Source of the DNA: Pseudomonas sp. BCA17
Lineage (GTDB): Bacteria > Pseudomonadota > Gammaproteobacteria > Pseudomonadales > Pseudomonadaceae
DNA: 64,000 nucleotides
Assembly: GCF_004519405.1 (NCBI RefSeq)
Contig: NZ_SGWI01000002.1
Span: 124,001 to 188,000, forward strand
Direction: 5' to 3'
Under the pieces are notes generated by a model that searched no databases, was not told the DNA's origin, and worked only from the letters and a program-made list of their open reading frames with translations. A program made the translations under genes and the position numbers. This document shows, piece by piece, positions 1-7,386 of the stretch. Within the stretch, counting starts at the first letter, position 1. Each line of letters opens with the position of its first letter.

Positions 1-223
1 TTTCTGAAATAAACCGACCGAAAATAGTTGCGACCGAAAAACCAGCCACCACGCCTGCGGCAACCTCGCCAAGTGCGCTCCAAGCCAAGGAAGCTTCATT
101 TGCCGAATCAGCAATCTCTTTAGACGATCTTTTTGCTGCTCTTCCGGCCTGATCCATTGGGCCGGTGAAGCCGCCAATCTTGGCAATCAGGTCTAGGGTT
201 AGAGTGCCAAGTGATCCTGCCAT
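1..223 (-). CDS. Phage tail tape measure protein, N-terminal fragment
   Basis: Only the first 74 codons are in the window; the gene runs off the left edge. The N-terminus (MAGSLGTLTLDLIAKIGGF...) followed by an Ala/Lys-rich helix and a hydrophobic stretch near residues 50-70 is typical of tape measure proteins of lambda/HK97-type siphophages, which set tail length and span the tail lumen. It starts at ATG 223 behind a good Shine-Dalgarno (GGAGG, 7 bases upstream). Its position directly after the tail-chaperone genes in the late operon supports the call. Confidence 0.85.
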   Translation of the reverse strand, partial: MAGSLGTLTLDLIAKIGGFTGPMDQAGRAAKRSSKEIADSANEASLAWSALGEVAAGVVAGFSVATIFGRFISE

Positions 224-236
224 ACTTTCCTCCGGC

Positions 237-264
237 AAAAAAAAGACCCACCAGATGGTGGGCC
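237..264 (-). terminator. Rho-independent terminator before the tape measure gene
   Basis: Read on the minus strand, a perfect CCCACC/GGTGGG stem with a 4-base loop is followed by eight T residues. It lies downstream of the secreted-protein gene at 317-682 and upstream of the tape measure gene, so it probably ends the moron transcript and must be read through by late transcription. Confidence 0.75.
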
Positions 265-316
265 TTGTATTAACTGAAAGACTTAACAGTTAAGTACTTT
301 TTATAAACTTCACAAA

Positions 317-682
317 TCAGAAACAGCTACTGCTTGGAACTCCTGAAAACTTAGAGCAGTTCCACAAGATCCTATTTAGCCCAGTGTTTTTATTTTTATT
401 GTATGTCGCAATCTCTACCTCAACCTCGCTATCACTCAGAGGAAAGCCCTTTGGCGCAGCAGTTCCGGTTAGATAAAAATGAGCAATGCAAACAGGCTTG
501 TCTGCGCAAAACCTCTCTGCAGTGTTGAGAATGTAAACTTTGTCTGACGCCCAAGGATTAGACATCGTGAAAAAGAAGTTAACCCCCTGGCTACCAGTAA
601 GCTTTAAGTCAGTCTTTTCAGCGTGCGCGCTCATCGCACCGAGCAAAAAAACTGCTGCCGCAACCAACTTGAAAATTCTCAC
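317..682 (-). CDS. Small secreted protein, probable prophage moron
   Basis: A 121-residue protein starting at GTG 682, which has a purine-rich GGAAGAGGAAG upstream. Residues 1-21 form a signal peptide (VRIFKLVAAAVFLLGAMSAHA, cleavage after AHA), so the product is exported to the periplasm or beyond. The mature part has four Cys residues (59, 64, 109, 120) that could form disulfides. I do not recognise a family. It sits between the tail chaperone genes and the tape measure gene, has a terminator of its own downstream, and is visibly more AT-rich than the phage genes around it. All of this fits a moron: a cargo gene inserted in the late operon and expressed from the lysogen. Longer reading frames upstream in this frame run through the chaperone gene and are not credible. 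Confidence 0.6.
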   Translation of the reverse strand: MRIFKLVAAAVFLLGAMSAHAEKTDLKLTGSQGVNFFFTMSNPWASDKVYILNTAERFCADKPVCIAHFYLTGTAAPKGFPLSDSEVEVEIATYNKNKNTGLNRILWNCSKFSGVPSSSCF

Positions 683-762
683 AATGCATCTTCCTCTTCC
701 ATGGTTAAGCGTGAAAAAATCACACCTAGAGTTAAAAAGAGAAAGACTATCATTGCTCGCCG

Positions 763-1044
763 TCAGGCCCAAACCGCGAGCGCCTCCTCCAGCGACTCGA
801 TACGAGGATCCATGTGAGGTGCGAAGTCCTGCTGATACAGCCTCGGCGCGTCCTTGCCGGTTTTCGAATTCACGTAGAACGCCTGGAACTGCGCCAGAGC
901 CATCTCGACCCGCATGCCCTGGTGCAGCGATCCGCGCTTGGCGCGAAACTTCATCCAGACCACAAACTCGGAATAGGTCATGCGCTCCTGCGCTTCGGCA
1001 ATGGTGCGGCCGCCGATTCCATTCATGACCAGCTCGCACCACAA
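763..1044 (-). CDS. Tail assembly chaperone, downstream (T-like) frame
   Basis: This 93-codon frame (TTG 1044, no clear Shine-Dalgarno) is in the -1 frame relative to the preceding 111-residue gene and is most likely translated only as the C-terminal part of a frameshifted fusion, like lambda gpGT. The fused reading enters at about 1071 (EEALDPSDELWCELVMNG...) and ends at 763, giving a product of about 210 residues. The conserved-looking segment around ERMTYSEFVVWMKFRAKRG resembles the C-terminal part of siphophage tail chaperones. Such proteins bind the tape measure protein before tail tube polymerisation. Separate initiation at TTG is possible but less likely. Confidence 0.7.
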   Translation of the reverse strand: MWCELVMNGIGGRTIAEAQERMTYSEFVVWMKFRAKRGSLHQGMRVEMALAQFQAFYVNSKTGKDAPRLYQQDFAPHMDPRIESLEEALAVWA

Positions 1045-1058
1045 CTCATCCGAAGGGT

Positions 1059-1394
1059 CTAGCGCTTCTTCTTTCCCGAGTTCTGCACCTCGCCGATGGC
1101 GATCAGCAGCAGGTTGGTCAGGTCAGGGTCGAGGGCGCCCTTCTCCGGATCTGCCTCACCGGTGATGTCGGCCACGGTAAACACTGCCTTGCCCTCTGCA
1201 TCACAGATGCTCGAGGCAATGCGGCAGGCCAGCGGGTCAGCGCCACGGTGGGCAGCGATGTCGCCCACGGCAGTCTGGTACGACAGGGGCCGGACGTAGC
1301 AGGTGAACTTGGCGCCTTCCCACTCGATTTCCTTGGCCACAGGCCGGGCGGTGAACGCCTTCGATTTCTTCAGGTTCGCGATGTTCAGTTCCAT
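1059..1394 (-). CDS. Tail assembly chaperone, upstream (G-like) frame
   Basis: A 111-residue protein ([20 protein letters not shown]...) in the position of lambda gpG, directly after the tail tube gene and before the tape measure gene. The start ATG shares a base with the TAA stop of the tube gene, so translation is coupled. Its last sense codons are TCG GGA AAG AAG AAG CGC TAG; the heptamer G GGA AAG is in the correct phase for a -1 slip into the downstream frame. The unshifted product and the fused product are both expected, as in lambda, where they act together in tail assembly. Confidence 0.75.
   Translation of the reverse strand: MELNIANLKKSKAFTARPVAKEIEWEGAKFTCYVRPLSYQTAVGDIAAHRGADPLACRIASSICDAEGKAVFTVADITGEADPEKGALDPDLTNLLLIAIGEVQNSGKKKR
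1071..1077 (-). other. Programmed -1 frameshift slippery site GGGAAAG
   Basis: On the minus strand the heptamer reads G GGA AAG with zero-frame codons GGA and AAG, identical to the slippery sequence known at the end of lambda gene G. Slippage by -1 continues into the open frame ending at 763. The zero-frame stop is only 10-12 bases downstream. Confidence 0.8.
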
Positions 1395-1891
1395 TATGCG
1401 GAGGCCTTACGAATCCAGGCGGAACCGCCCGAGCGCTGGATCGACACTGTCGATGCAACTACGGCGTTCTGCGCGAAAGTGAATGGGAAGTCGGCCACGT
1501 AGCCCTGGAAAGCGAACCAGGTGCGGGTCGGTGGCAGATCGAAGTCGTCGCCTTCAGTGCTGATCGTCGGAACGATGTCTTTGCCGTCCGACCAGCCCAC
1601 TACCCACTTGATGGTCGTATCACCGTTAGCTTCGGAGAGCTGATGCAGGCGAATATGGCTCGCGTTGTTTGGATCAGCGTTGAGGCCGAGCGAAGCCTGG
1701 CCCGGAGTGCGCAAGCCTTTCTTGTAGCTGCGCTCGTCGGCGGACAGGCAGGTGTCCTCGATCTGTTCGGCCGGCGCACCGCCCGGGTCGAAGCTGGTAG
1801 CGCACTCAACTTCCATGACGGTCATAGGCCCGGTGCCGGAAAGCGGCGGGACCAGCGCGTAGATCTGGGTTCCTTGGGAAAGGATCGACAT
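1394..1891 (-). CDS. Major tail tube protein
   Basis: A 165-residue protein in the slot of lambda gpV, between the tail terminator gene and the tail chaperones. ATG 1891 is chosen because GGAG lies 7-8 bases upstream; a TTG four codons earlier lacks this. The sequence ([21 protein letters not shown]...) with a central [15 protein letters not shown] segment and a C-terminal [18 protein letters not shown] is like siphophage tail tube proteins, which stack as rings around the tape measure. Assignment rests mainly on size, order and overall resemblance. Confidence 0.7.
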   Translation of the reverse strand: MSILSQGTQIYALVPPLSGTGPMTVMEVECATSFDPGGAPAEQIEDTCLSADERSYKKGLRTPGQASLGLNADPNNASHIRLHQLSEANGDTTIKWVVGWSDGKDIVPTISTEGDDFDLPPTRTWFAFQGYVADFPFTFAQNAVVASTVSIQRSGGSAWIRKASA

Positions 1892-1910
1892 GGCGTTCTC
1901 CAAATGTCGG

Positions 1911-1937
1911 GCATAAAAAAACCCGCACTCGGCGGGG
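1911..1937 (-). terminator. Rho-independent terminator before tail tube gene
   Basis: On the minus strand a GC-rich stem (ACCCCGC/GCGGGT, small loop) is followed by seven T residues. It lies between the tail terminator gene and the tail tube gene. A terminator here would lower read-through unless late transcription is antiterminated, or the tail tube gene has its own promoter. Confidence 0.6.
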
Positions 1938-1955
1938 TTGGTGTGGGTTGAAGCG

Positions 1956-2321
1956 TTATCGAGGAACGAGCCAGCTCACGTCGAAGCTGTACCGGTAATT
2001 CTTTGTCGAAGGGTCGCGGCTTTCTCCGCCCCAGCGGATGATGTAGGCCTTCAGCTCAATTGCGTCCCTGATTGCCCTGGCAACGGCCCGGGCATCCTTT
2101 CCAGTCGTGGCGTACACATCGACCTGCAACGTGTAGCCGTCGGTGTCTGGGCGCCCAGCCAGGTAGTTCTCGGGGTCACCACCGATGGTCTGCCATACCG
2201 CGTAAGGCTTTTGCCCATCTTGTGGTGCGTCGCCGAATGGATAAAGGCGCTGCGGGGTTGAGCCCAGGACTGCGATGACCCCAGCGTCCAGGGCGCACAC
2301 GGCGTTGATTGGTGCGAACAT
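1956..2321 (-). CDS. Tail terminator/completion protein (DUF3168 type)
   Basis: 121 residues ([21 protein letters not shown]...). The pattern [26 protein letters not shown] followed by [26 protein letters not shown] is that of DUF3168 proteins, which correspond to lambda gpU and cap the tail tube. Its stop overlaps no gene, but its start ATG shares a base with the stop codon of the HK97 gp10-like gene, giving coupled translation. Position between the head-tail joining genes and the tube protein agrees. Confidence 0.75.
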   Translation of the reverse strand: MFAPINAVCALDAGVIAVLGSTPQRLYPFGDAPQDGQKPYAVWQTIGGDPENYLAGRPDTDGYTLQVDVYATTGKDARAVARAIRDAIELKAYIIRWGGESRDPSTKNYRYSFDVSWLVPR

Positions 2322-2803
2322 CAGCTGCTCCTGGCCTTCTCGGCCCGACGTATTGCCCTGTCGAGGCCTTTCTCGAACTGAGTGGCGAACTCATTGGTGA
2401 CTTCGCCGATATGATCTTCCAGGGCTGGGCGGGCCACAGGGTCAGCAGCGATATGCTCGGTACCGAACTCAAGCAGACGCCAATGCGGTGTCGGTGCGCT
2501 TTTCTCGGTGCTGCCGTTTTTGACCAGCACCGCGCCGTGCAGCACGCCAACGCGAAAGCCCAGGTCACCAGTACGGCGAAACAGCCGTCCGTTCCAACGC
2601 AGGACGATGTTGTCCGCAATAGAGCGCCCAGTGTCCGGATCATCCCAACGCCGGGCACCTTCTTTGAAGTTCTTGGCAACCATCTCAGCAGCACGCCGAA
2701 GCGCGGTGCGGCCGGTCTTGCGCTTAACCTCATCGTTCACGGTGGACAGCTTTCCGAGCAGACTGTCGATGCCGATCAAACTGAACTTGACTTCATCGAC
2801 CAT
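2321..2803 (-). CDS. HK97 gp10-like neck/tail component
   Basis: 160 residues. The pattern of an N-terminal FSLIGIDSLLGKLSTVNDEVKRKTGRTALRRAAEMVAKNFKEGA helix and a later HWRLLEFGTEHIAADPVARPALED segment is characteristic of the HK97-gp10/putative tail-component family, involved in joining head and tail. The GTEHIAADPVARPA stretch is the most diagnostic part. It overlaps the head-closure gene upstream by 11 bases. Confidence 0.8.
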   Translation of the reverse strand: MVDEVKFSLIGIDSLLGKLSTVNDEVKRKTGRTALRRAAEMVAKNFKEGARRWDDPDTGRSIADNIVLRWNGRLFRRTGDLGFRVGVLHGAVLVKNGSTEKSAPTPHWRLLEFGTEHIAADPVARPALEDHIGEVTNEFATQFEKGLDRAIRRAEKARSS

Positions 2804-3134
2804 CGTTTACGCCCTTGCTGACCGGCAGCGTCAAATACTCAAGGCCTGAAACGTTGTCCGGCAGTGCGCCGGCGATGTTGTAAACCTCACCGCGATGGAT
2901 GATACGCATCGTGGGGAGCAAGCCCGCGCGGTACCGAACAACAATCTTGGCTGTCACCTCGGACTGAGTAGCCTGGGCCGCCAAGAACTCCCTTGCGCTC
3001 AAGGGCTCAACCGACGCTGGGCAACGCTCCCAGACGGTTTCCCATCTCACGGGAAGTTCTGTGTTGTCTTCTGGGTCGCGCTCCACCACCGGCTTCTGGA
3101 TATCGATGCGGTGCCGCAACCGACCGGCGCGCAT
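2793..3134 (-). CDS. Head closure protein (phage head-tail adaptor)
   Basis: 113 residues beginning MRAGRLRHRIDIQKPV, the hallmark N-terminus of the SPP1 gp16/HK97-type head-tail adaptor family (LRHRIxIQ). The family seals the portal after DNA packaging and connects to the tail. The start ATG shares one base with the stop of the upstream connector gene at 3134, so the two are translationally coupled. Confidence 0.85.
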   Translation of the reverse strand: MRAGRLRHRIDIQKPVVERDPEDNTELPVRWETVWERCPASVEPLSAREFLAAQATQSEVTAKIVVRYRAGLLPTMRIIHRGEVYNIAGALPDNVSGLEYLTLPVSKGVNDGR

Positions 3135-3610
3135 TACACACCCATCCGGATGCGATACGGCATCAGCAGGGACTTGCTGGTCAGTGGCAGCTCGGTGGCG
3201 ATGGTCCCCGTCACCACCTCTTCACGATTCGCGAACAGGTGCCCAAGCTTGAGCAGGCACGCCGCCTGGATACCCTTATTGATCACTATCCCGAATTCGT
3301 CCATGTCGATAGCCTCGAAGGCGTCCGCCAGAGTTTGGCGAGCACGCTCACGCAGCCGGCAACGGTCGTCAGAGTTTTCAGGGGCATCAGCCACAATCAG
3401 CGCGGCGCGGTAAGTGGCGCGCGCCGCCTGGGTCCGCTGAAGAGTGGTGGACTTTGCGAGATCCACAGAGGCCTGATCGGCAAAGAACCGGCGCTGAAGG
3501 AACTGCTGAGCAGCCTCCTCGGCGCCGTCCAATTGCGACTGCACCAGGTCCTGGTCCTCAGGCTCCGCGAGCAGATGCTTCATGGCCAGTTCGATGTCGA
3601 TCACGCTCAT
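3134..3610 (-). CDS. Head-tail connector protein (gp6-like)
   Basis: 158 residues, starting MSVIDIELAMKHLLAEPEDQDLVQSQLDGAEEAAQQFLQRRFF. An N-terminal helical segment of this type, with DIELAMKHLLAEPEDQDLV matching the pattern VxLxxxKxHLRxxxxxED, is typical of the Phage_connect_1/HK97 gp6 family, which forms a ring under the portal. Order (capsid, small basic protein, connector, closure) agrees. It is slightly longer than many family members because of an internal charged insert. Confidence 0.75.
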   Translation of the reverse strand: MSVIDIELAMKHLLAEPEDQDLVQSQLDGAEEAAQQFLQRRFFADQASVDLAKSTTLQRTQAARATYRAALIVADAPENSDDRCRLRERARQTLADAFEAIDMDEFGIVINKGIQAACLLKLGHLFANREEVVTGTIATELPLTSKSLLMPYRIRMGV

Positions 3611-3612
3611 AA

Positions 3613-3873
3613 TTATTTAGCCTTGTTTTTCAGCTCGGGTTTCGGCTTTTGGCTGGCTTCTGGGGCGGTTTTGTTATCCGCTTCCTTAGCCTGTTTGTTT
3701 TCGGGTTCGGGCGCCTGCTTCACGTCGTATTCCTCGATCAGGCCATTACGGCGGAGATCGCGGGCCACCGATTCATCCACGGTGAATTCCGCACCACGCT
3801 TTACATACTTTTCGCCTGAATCCAGGCCGTCGGCATTGAAGCCCTTGATCGCTTTTACAGTGATGTCTGGCAT
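3613..3873 (-). CDS. Small phage structural-region protein, function unknown
   Basis: 86 residues from ATG 3873 (an in-frame GTG lies at 3885; neither has a strong Shine-Dalgarno). The first half (MPDITVKAIKGFNADGLDSGEKYVKRGAEFTVDESVARDLRRNGLIEEY) looks like a small folded domain also seen next to capsid genes in other siphophages. The C-terminal third is a Lys/Glu/Ala/Pro tail likely to be disordered. Located between the major capsid and connector genes. Function is not known to me. Confidence 0.65.
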   Translation of the reverse strand: MPDITVKAIKGFNADGLDSGEKYVKRGAEFTVDESVARDLRRNGLIEEYDVKQAPEPENKQAKEADNKTAPEASQKPKPELKNKAK

Positions 3874-3923
3874 CGGTGTTCGCACCCGGTTTCCCGGGCG
3901 CGCTCCTATGAGGTGTCGAAGCC

Positions 3924-5177
3924 TTACGGCGCGTCGAATTCACCGTGGACGAAGGATTCTTCACGGTACACAGCCATAGCCAGGCGCTCTTCCGCGCGAA
4001 TCGTGACCATGTTGGTACGGAAGTTGTCGCCGTCTTCAGTCGAAACTTCGACGGCCGCCTCTTCGCGGTCGAAAATCTGAGCCGCGATGTTCATGGCGCC
4101 CACCAGGAATTCACCCTCTGGAACAGCGTTGCTATCCACAACAGGCAGTTTCCACAGACGTTGTGCGCCGCCTTCCTGGACGTTGACCCAGATGTAGGAG
4201 CCAGTGCTGTCCTTGGTCAGCTCGATGTCAGCCCAGTCGACGGGGTTGAGTGCGATCGCCGAGGCGCGGTATTCGGCGATCCGTACCTGCAGGATGGCGC
4301 GACGCAGCGTATCGATCTTGGTATCGCCGGCTTTGCGAAGGGCATTGTTGAAAGCGGATGCCTGAGGGATCAGGCCGAGCATGTTCCCACCCACGCCGTT
4401 ACCGGCGAGGATCTGCTCTTCTTCCTTGTACTTCAGGCCGTAGATCGCGCGACCGTTGATGTAGCTCTGCAACAGCGGGATATCGGACAGAACCTGCTTG
4501 GAGGCGCGAAACCAGTGCGCGATGGTCACCACGTTGGTGGTTTTCATAGCGAACGAGATATCCGACTGGGCTTTCGCTGCGCCTTCAGTGGCCTGGATCG
4601 CCGCCATGTTCTGGAAGCCGCTTTCTTGCACGAACTCGACAGCGTTGGAGCCGGTCCGGCCGGGCATGATCAAATCGCGGATGACGAATTGACGCTCCGG
4701 ATCTGCAACGATGCCAGGAACCCGCGTGGGCTGGATGCCAACGCCCACGCCGCCAGTACCGGTGGTTGCGCTGGTGATGTTGGTGACGGCCTTGCGACCA
4801 ATGCGGGCGATGCCACGGCCGCGAGTTTGCAGGGCCTTGAAGTCCTCCGAGTCGGACAGCTCTTCGCCTACCGACTTGGCGTCAGTTGGATCGTTCGCCG
4901 CAAAGCGGCGAGCCAGCTTCTGCTCGATGTCCTGCAGGCGATCCTGCAAGCCCAGGCCATCCTTTACCAGGCCGTCGAGAACGGTCTTGGTATCGGCCAG
5001 AATGGTGCCGTGCTCTTTGATTTCTTTGTTCGCCTTCTCGGCGAACGCTTTGATTTCCTGGTCGCGCTGGTCCAGCAGGTCGGTTACCGCTTTCAGTTGG
5101 ACCTTGTCGTCGGAGTGCTCTTTGCGTTGCATCTGACGGTTTTCGGCGCGAGCCTGGTTGCTCATGGCGTTATGCAT
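3924..5177 (-). CDS. HK97-family major capsid protein
   Basis: 417 residues. The N-terminal ~115 residues are charged and coiled-coil-like (RKEHSDDKVQLKAVTDLLDQRDQEIKAF...), matching the delta domain removed by the prohead protease in HK97. The rest has capsid-fold signatures: VRDLI-type entry to the N-arm (FVIRDLIMPGRTGSNAVEFVQE), the KTTNVVTIAHWFRASKQVLSDIPLLQSYING helix and the C-terminal RAEERLAMAVYREESFVHGEF. ATG 5177 is preceded by GAGGA at good spacing. A maturation cleavage near residue 110-120 is inferred, not shown. Confidence 0.92.
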   Translation of the reverse strand: MHNAMSNQARAENRQMQRKEHSDDKVQLKAVTDLLDQRDQEIKAFAEKANKEIKEHGTILADTKTVLDGLVKDGLGLQDRLQDIEQKLARRFAANDPTDAKSVGEELSDSEDFKALQTRGRGIARIGRKAVTNITSATTGTGGVGVGIQPTRVPGIVADPERQFVIRDLIMPGRTGSNAVEFVQESGFQNMAAIQATEGAAKAQSDISFAMKTTNVVTIAHWFRASKQVLSDIPLLQSYINGRAIYGLKYKEEEQILAGNGVGGNMLGLIPQASAFNNALRKAGDTKIDTLRRAILQVRIAEYRASAIALNPVDWADIELTKDSTGSYIWVNVQEGGAQRLWKLPVVDSNAVPEGEFLVGAMNIAAQIFDREEAAVEVSTEDGDNFRTNMVTIRAEERLAMAVYREESFVHGEFDAP

Positions 5178-5186
5178 GGTGAATCC

Positions 5187-5888
5187 TCAAAACGATGGGA
5201 GAGTCAGTGTCGGGCGCGATTTGATCGCCTCGACGAGTTCAGCTTCAGCCAGGTCGCCCGCGGACTCGCTCCGGAGCAGGTGTTGCAGTCCACGGTTGGC
5301 AATCACCGTTGACTGGTTTTTCGAGAATCCTGCCTCGCGCAAGAGCAACTCGAATTCTTTAAGGGAAGGAAGGCCGCCATGTGCCAGCTTCGACTTGATG
5401 GTGTCGGTGCGCGCCTCATCGTTGGCCGGTACCGTCACAATAGAAATTTCCACCAGGTCAAGCTTGGTGAGCGTGCGGATGCGGGTCTTCTCGTCGAAGC
5501 TCGATTCGCGCACGTAATAGCCGATGGAAAGACCAGTGATGGATCGGGACTTCATGCCGCGCATTGCGATGCGGGCATACGGCGCATCGGCAAGCCAGAG
5601 CTCGCCATCACCGAACAAGCCCTTGGTGTCCTCTTTCAGGGTATCCATGGACCAGGAACCGATTGGCTCGGCGGTGCGGTGCTGCCAGAGGACTGGTAAA
5701 GACCTGCCTTTCGCCTTGAGGTCGGCGATCGAATCAAGAAACGCCCCGGGCGCAACCACCTCGTTGTAACTGTCGACGACACCGAACACCGATCCGTAGC
5801 CAGAAAAAAGGCCGTCATCGCTGACAGCCTTCACGTCGTAATCAAATGAGCGGTACTTCACCGCCAAGGACTGGTCTTTCCGTTTCAT
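5187..5888 (-). CDS. HK97-type prohead maturation protease
   Basis: 233 residues, herpesvirus-assemblin-like serine protease fold (S78-type family). The segment SLPVLWQHRTAEPIG carries the catalytic His (H70), GLSIGYYV the nucleophile Ser (S121), and LDLVEISIVTVPAN the conserved acidic strand (E147). It cleaves the capsid delta domain and itself inside the prohead. It overlaps the portal gene by 4 bases and precedes the capsid gene, the standard HK97 order. Confidence 0.9.
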   Translation of the reverse strand: MKRKDQSLAVKYRSFDYDVKAVSDDGLFSGYGSVFGVVDSYNEVVAPGAFLDSIADLKAKGRSLPVLWQHRTAEPIGSWSMDTLKEDTKGLFGDGELWLADAPYARIAMRGMKSRSITGLSIGYYVRESSFDEKTRIRTLTKLDLVEISIVTVPANDEARTDTIKSKLAHGGLPSLKEFELLLREAGFSKNQSTVIANRGLQHLLRSESAGDLAEAELVEAIKSRPTLTLPSF

Positions 5889-7222
5889 TCCTGGTTCCCC
5901 TTGGGGGTTTCGTTGAGCCAGTCCAACAGCGCGGAACGGGCTTGCTGGGCATCGCCCGAGCCCTCGCCGAGCTTGTCGATCGGCAGCATGTTGGATTGAA
6001 CGGTGAGCTTCGCTGCGTTACCGCCCATGGGTGCAAGGTTTTCCTTGATCCGGCAATCGTCGCGGGTATAGATGCCGTTTTGCGTCATGGAGCTGTAGAA
6101 CGCGGCACGCGCAGCGCTGTCGGCGCGGAGCAGGCCCTCTGGGTTGAACTTCGCGTAAAACCGCCGCCGCTCATCGGGCCGCAGAAGGCGACGATTAATG
6201 CTCTGCTCGATTCGCTTCATCCAGGGAAGCAACGTAAAGCTCAGGAACCCAAGCATCTGCTGTTCCATGCCGGTGCCCCAGCTCGTGCTATTCGACGTGT
6301 GGCCCACCATCCAAGGAGGCACACGAAACCACCGGCAGATCTCTTCGACGTTGAAAGCTCGGGTTTGGAGCATTTGGGCATCTTCGGGCGTCATGGACAC
6401 CTGCTGATATTTCATGCCAGCTTCCAGTACCATCGTCTTGCCGGTGTTCACCGCGCCGGCGAACTTGGCAGCCATGTCCTCTCGGATGTCCTCCCGCTGG
6501 GCTTTGTTGAGAATCTGGTCCGTGGACAGAACGCCGCCGAGTTTCATCCCGTTGGCAAACATCTTGCTGGCCGACTCATCGGCAGCCATAGCAGCCCCGA
6601 ATACATTGCGACCCATGGCAAGCGGGCTCAGGCCGCACATGGGATCGGTCCCGAACCCACGCGTGTGCATCATTTGCTCATCGAGTAGCGTATGAGGCTT
6701 TCCCTCGCTGTCGATGAACCGGTATTCGATCGCGCCGTTGCTAGTGCGCCGAGGCGGAGAAACCGACTGAGGGAGGATAAACTCCAACGAAGACAGGTCG
6801 CGCCCCACCAAATGAGGCTCATTAAAACTGTTGCCGCTGAGCAGCAAGCTGGCAACCACACATTCCCAGAACTCAACAGGGGTTTGGTCGGCGTTCGGCT
6901 GCTGGCTGATCACCCGGTGCACGGGGTGCGAAGTGGCCACCTCTGGCACACCGTTCTTGTCTTCGTAAAGTGCGATCGGGAGGGTGGCCAGGGTTTCGGC
7001 GATGAGGCGTACGCAAGCCCACACCGTCGACAGCTGGAGCGCTGTCTGCTGGCTCACCGTTTTTCCCGACGCGGAATCAGTGCCGTAGTAACCATTCCAG
7101 AATGAAGCGTCACCCAGGCCAATGCGCCGACCTACCCAGCCAGCAAGCGAGGACTTAACAAACCCAGGCTCGGCGGATTTGAATAGGGCCTGGCGCAGGA
7201 CTGACTTGATAGGTTTATTCAC
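5885..7222 (-). CDS. HK97-family portal protein
   Basis: 445 residues, the usual length for this family. Family features include the N-terminal TALQLSTVWACVRLIAETLATLPIALYED, the IEYRFIDSEGKPHTLLDEQMMHTRGFGTD crown/stem region, and the ICRWFRVPPWMVGHTSNSTSWGTGMEQQMLGFLSFTLLPWMKRIEQSINRRLL segment near the C-terminal half, which is highly diagnostic. The portal forms the dodecameric DNA channel and the terminase docking site. The start overlaps the small membrane-protein gene by 8 bases. Confidence 0.93.
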   Translation of the reverse strand: MNKPIKSVLRQALFKSAEPGFVKSSLAGWVGRRIGLGDASFWNGYYGTDSASGKTVSQQTALQLSTVWACVRLIAETLATLPIALYEDKNGVPEVATSHPVHRVISQQPNADQTPVEFWECVVASLLLSGNSFNEPHLVGRDLSSLEFILPQSVSPPRRTSNGAIEYRFIDSEGKPHTLLDEQMMHTRGFGTDPMCGLSPLAMGRNVFGAAMAADESASKMFANGMKLGGVLSTDQILNKAQREDIREDMAAKFAGAVNTGKTMVLEAGMKYQQVSMTPEDAQMLQTRAFNVEEICRWFRVPPWMVGHTSNSTSWGTGMEQQMLGFLSFTLLPWMKRIEQSINRRLLRPDERRRFYAKFNPEGLLRADSAARAAFYSSMTQNGIYTRDDCRIKENLAPMGGNAAKLTVQSNMLPIDKLGEGSGDAQQARSALLDWLNETPKGNQE

Positions 7223-7379
7223 CAGTCAACCCCTTACGGATGAATCCAGCCGCAGCTAAGAAAGAAGCAGCGCAGGCGATGAGTGCCCAGCCTAGCCCTA
7301 CCAAAACAAATACCCCGGCGACAAACAGGCACAGCGCGGCCACGGCCGCCACAATAAATAGAATCAGGCCTGTATCCAT
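7215..7379 (-). CDS. Small membrane protein between terminase and portal genes
   Basis: 54 residues from ATG 7379, nearly all hydrophobic (MDTGLILFIVAAVAALCLFV...), with two predicted transmembrane segments (about 4-22 and 24-46) and a short basic C-terminus (RKGLTGE). It fits exactly between the terminase large subunit stop (7387) and the portal start (7222, 8-base overlap). Longer frames upstream run through the terminase gene and are not credible. A small integral-membrane gene at this place is seen in some HK97-like phages; its role is unknown. A holin-like function is conceivable but unsupported. Confidence 0.6.
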   Translation of the reverse strand: MDTGLILFIVAAVAALCLFVAGVFVLVGLGWALIACAASFLAAAGFIRKGLTGE

Positions 7380-7386
7380 GGTTGTG

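Noticed and set aside
317..1042. A 241-codon minus-strand frame covering the moron and tail-chaperone regions
   Set aside because: Its first half is antisense-free but overlaps the -1 chaperone frame and reads as Arg/Gly/Ala-rich noise; only the last 121 codons, from GTG 682 with a signal peptide, are protein-like.
3945..5312. Long plus-strand frame opposite the capsid gene
   Set aside because: It mirrors codon bias of the capsid gene; no ribosome-binding site and His/Asp/Gly-rich composition typical of antisense shadows in GC-rich DNA.
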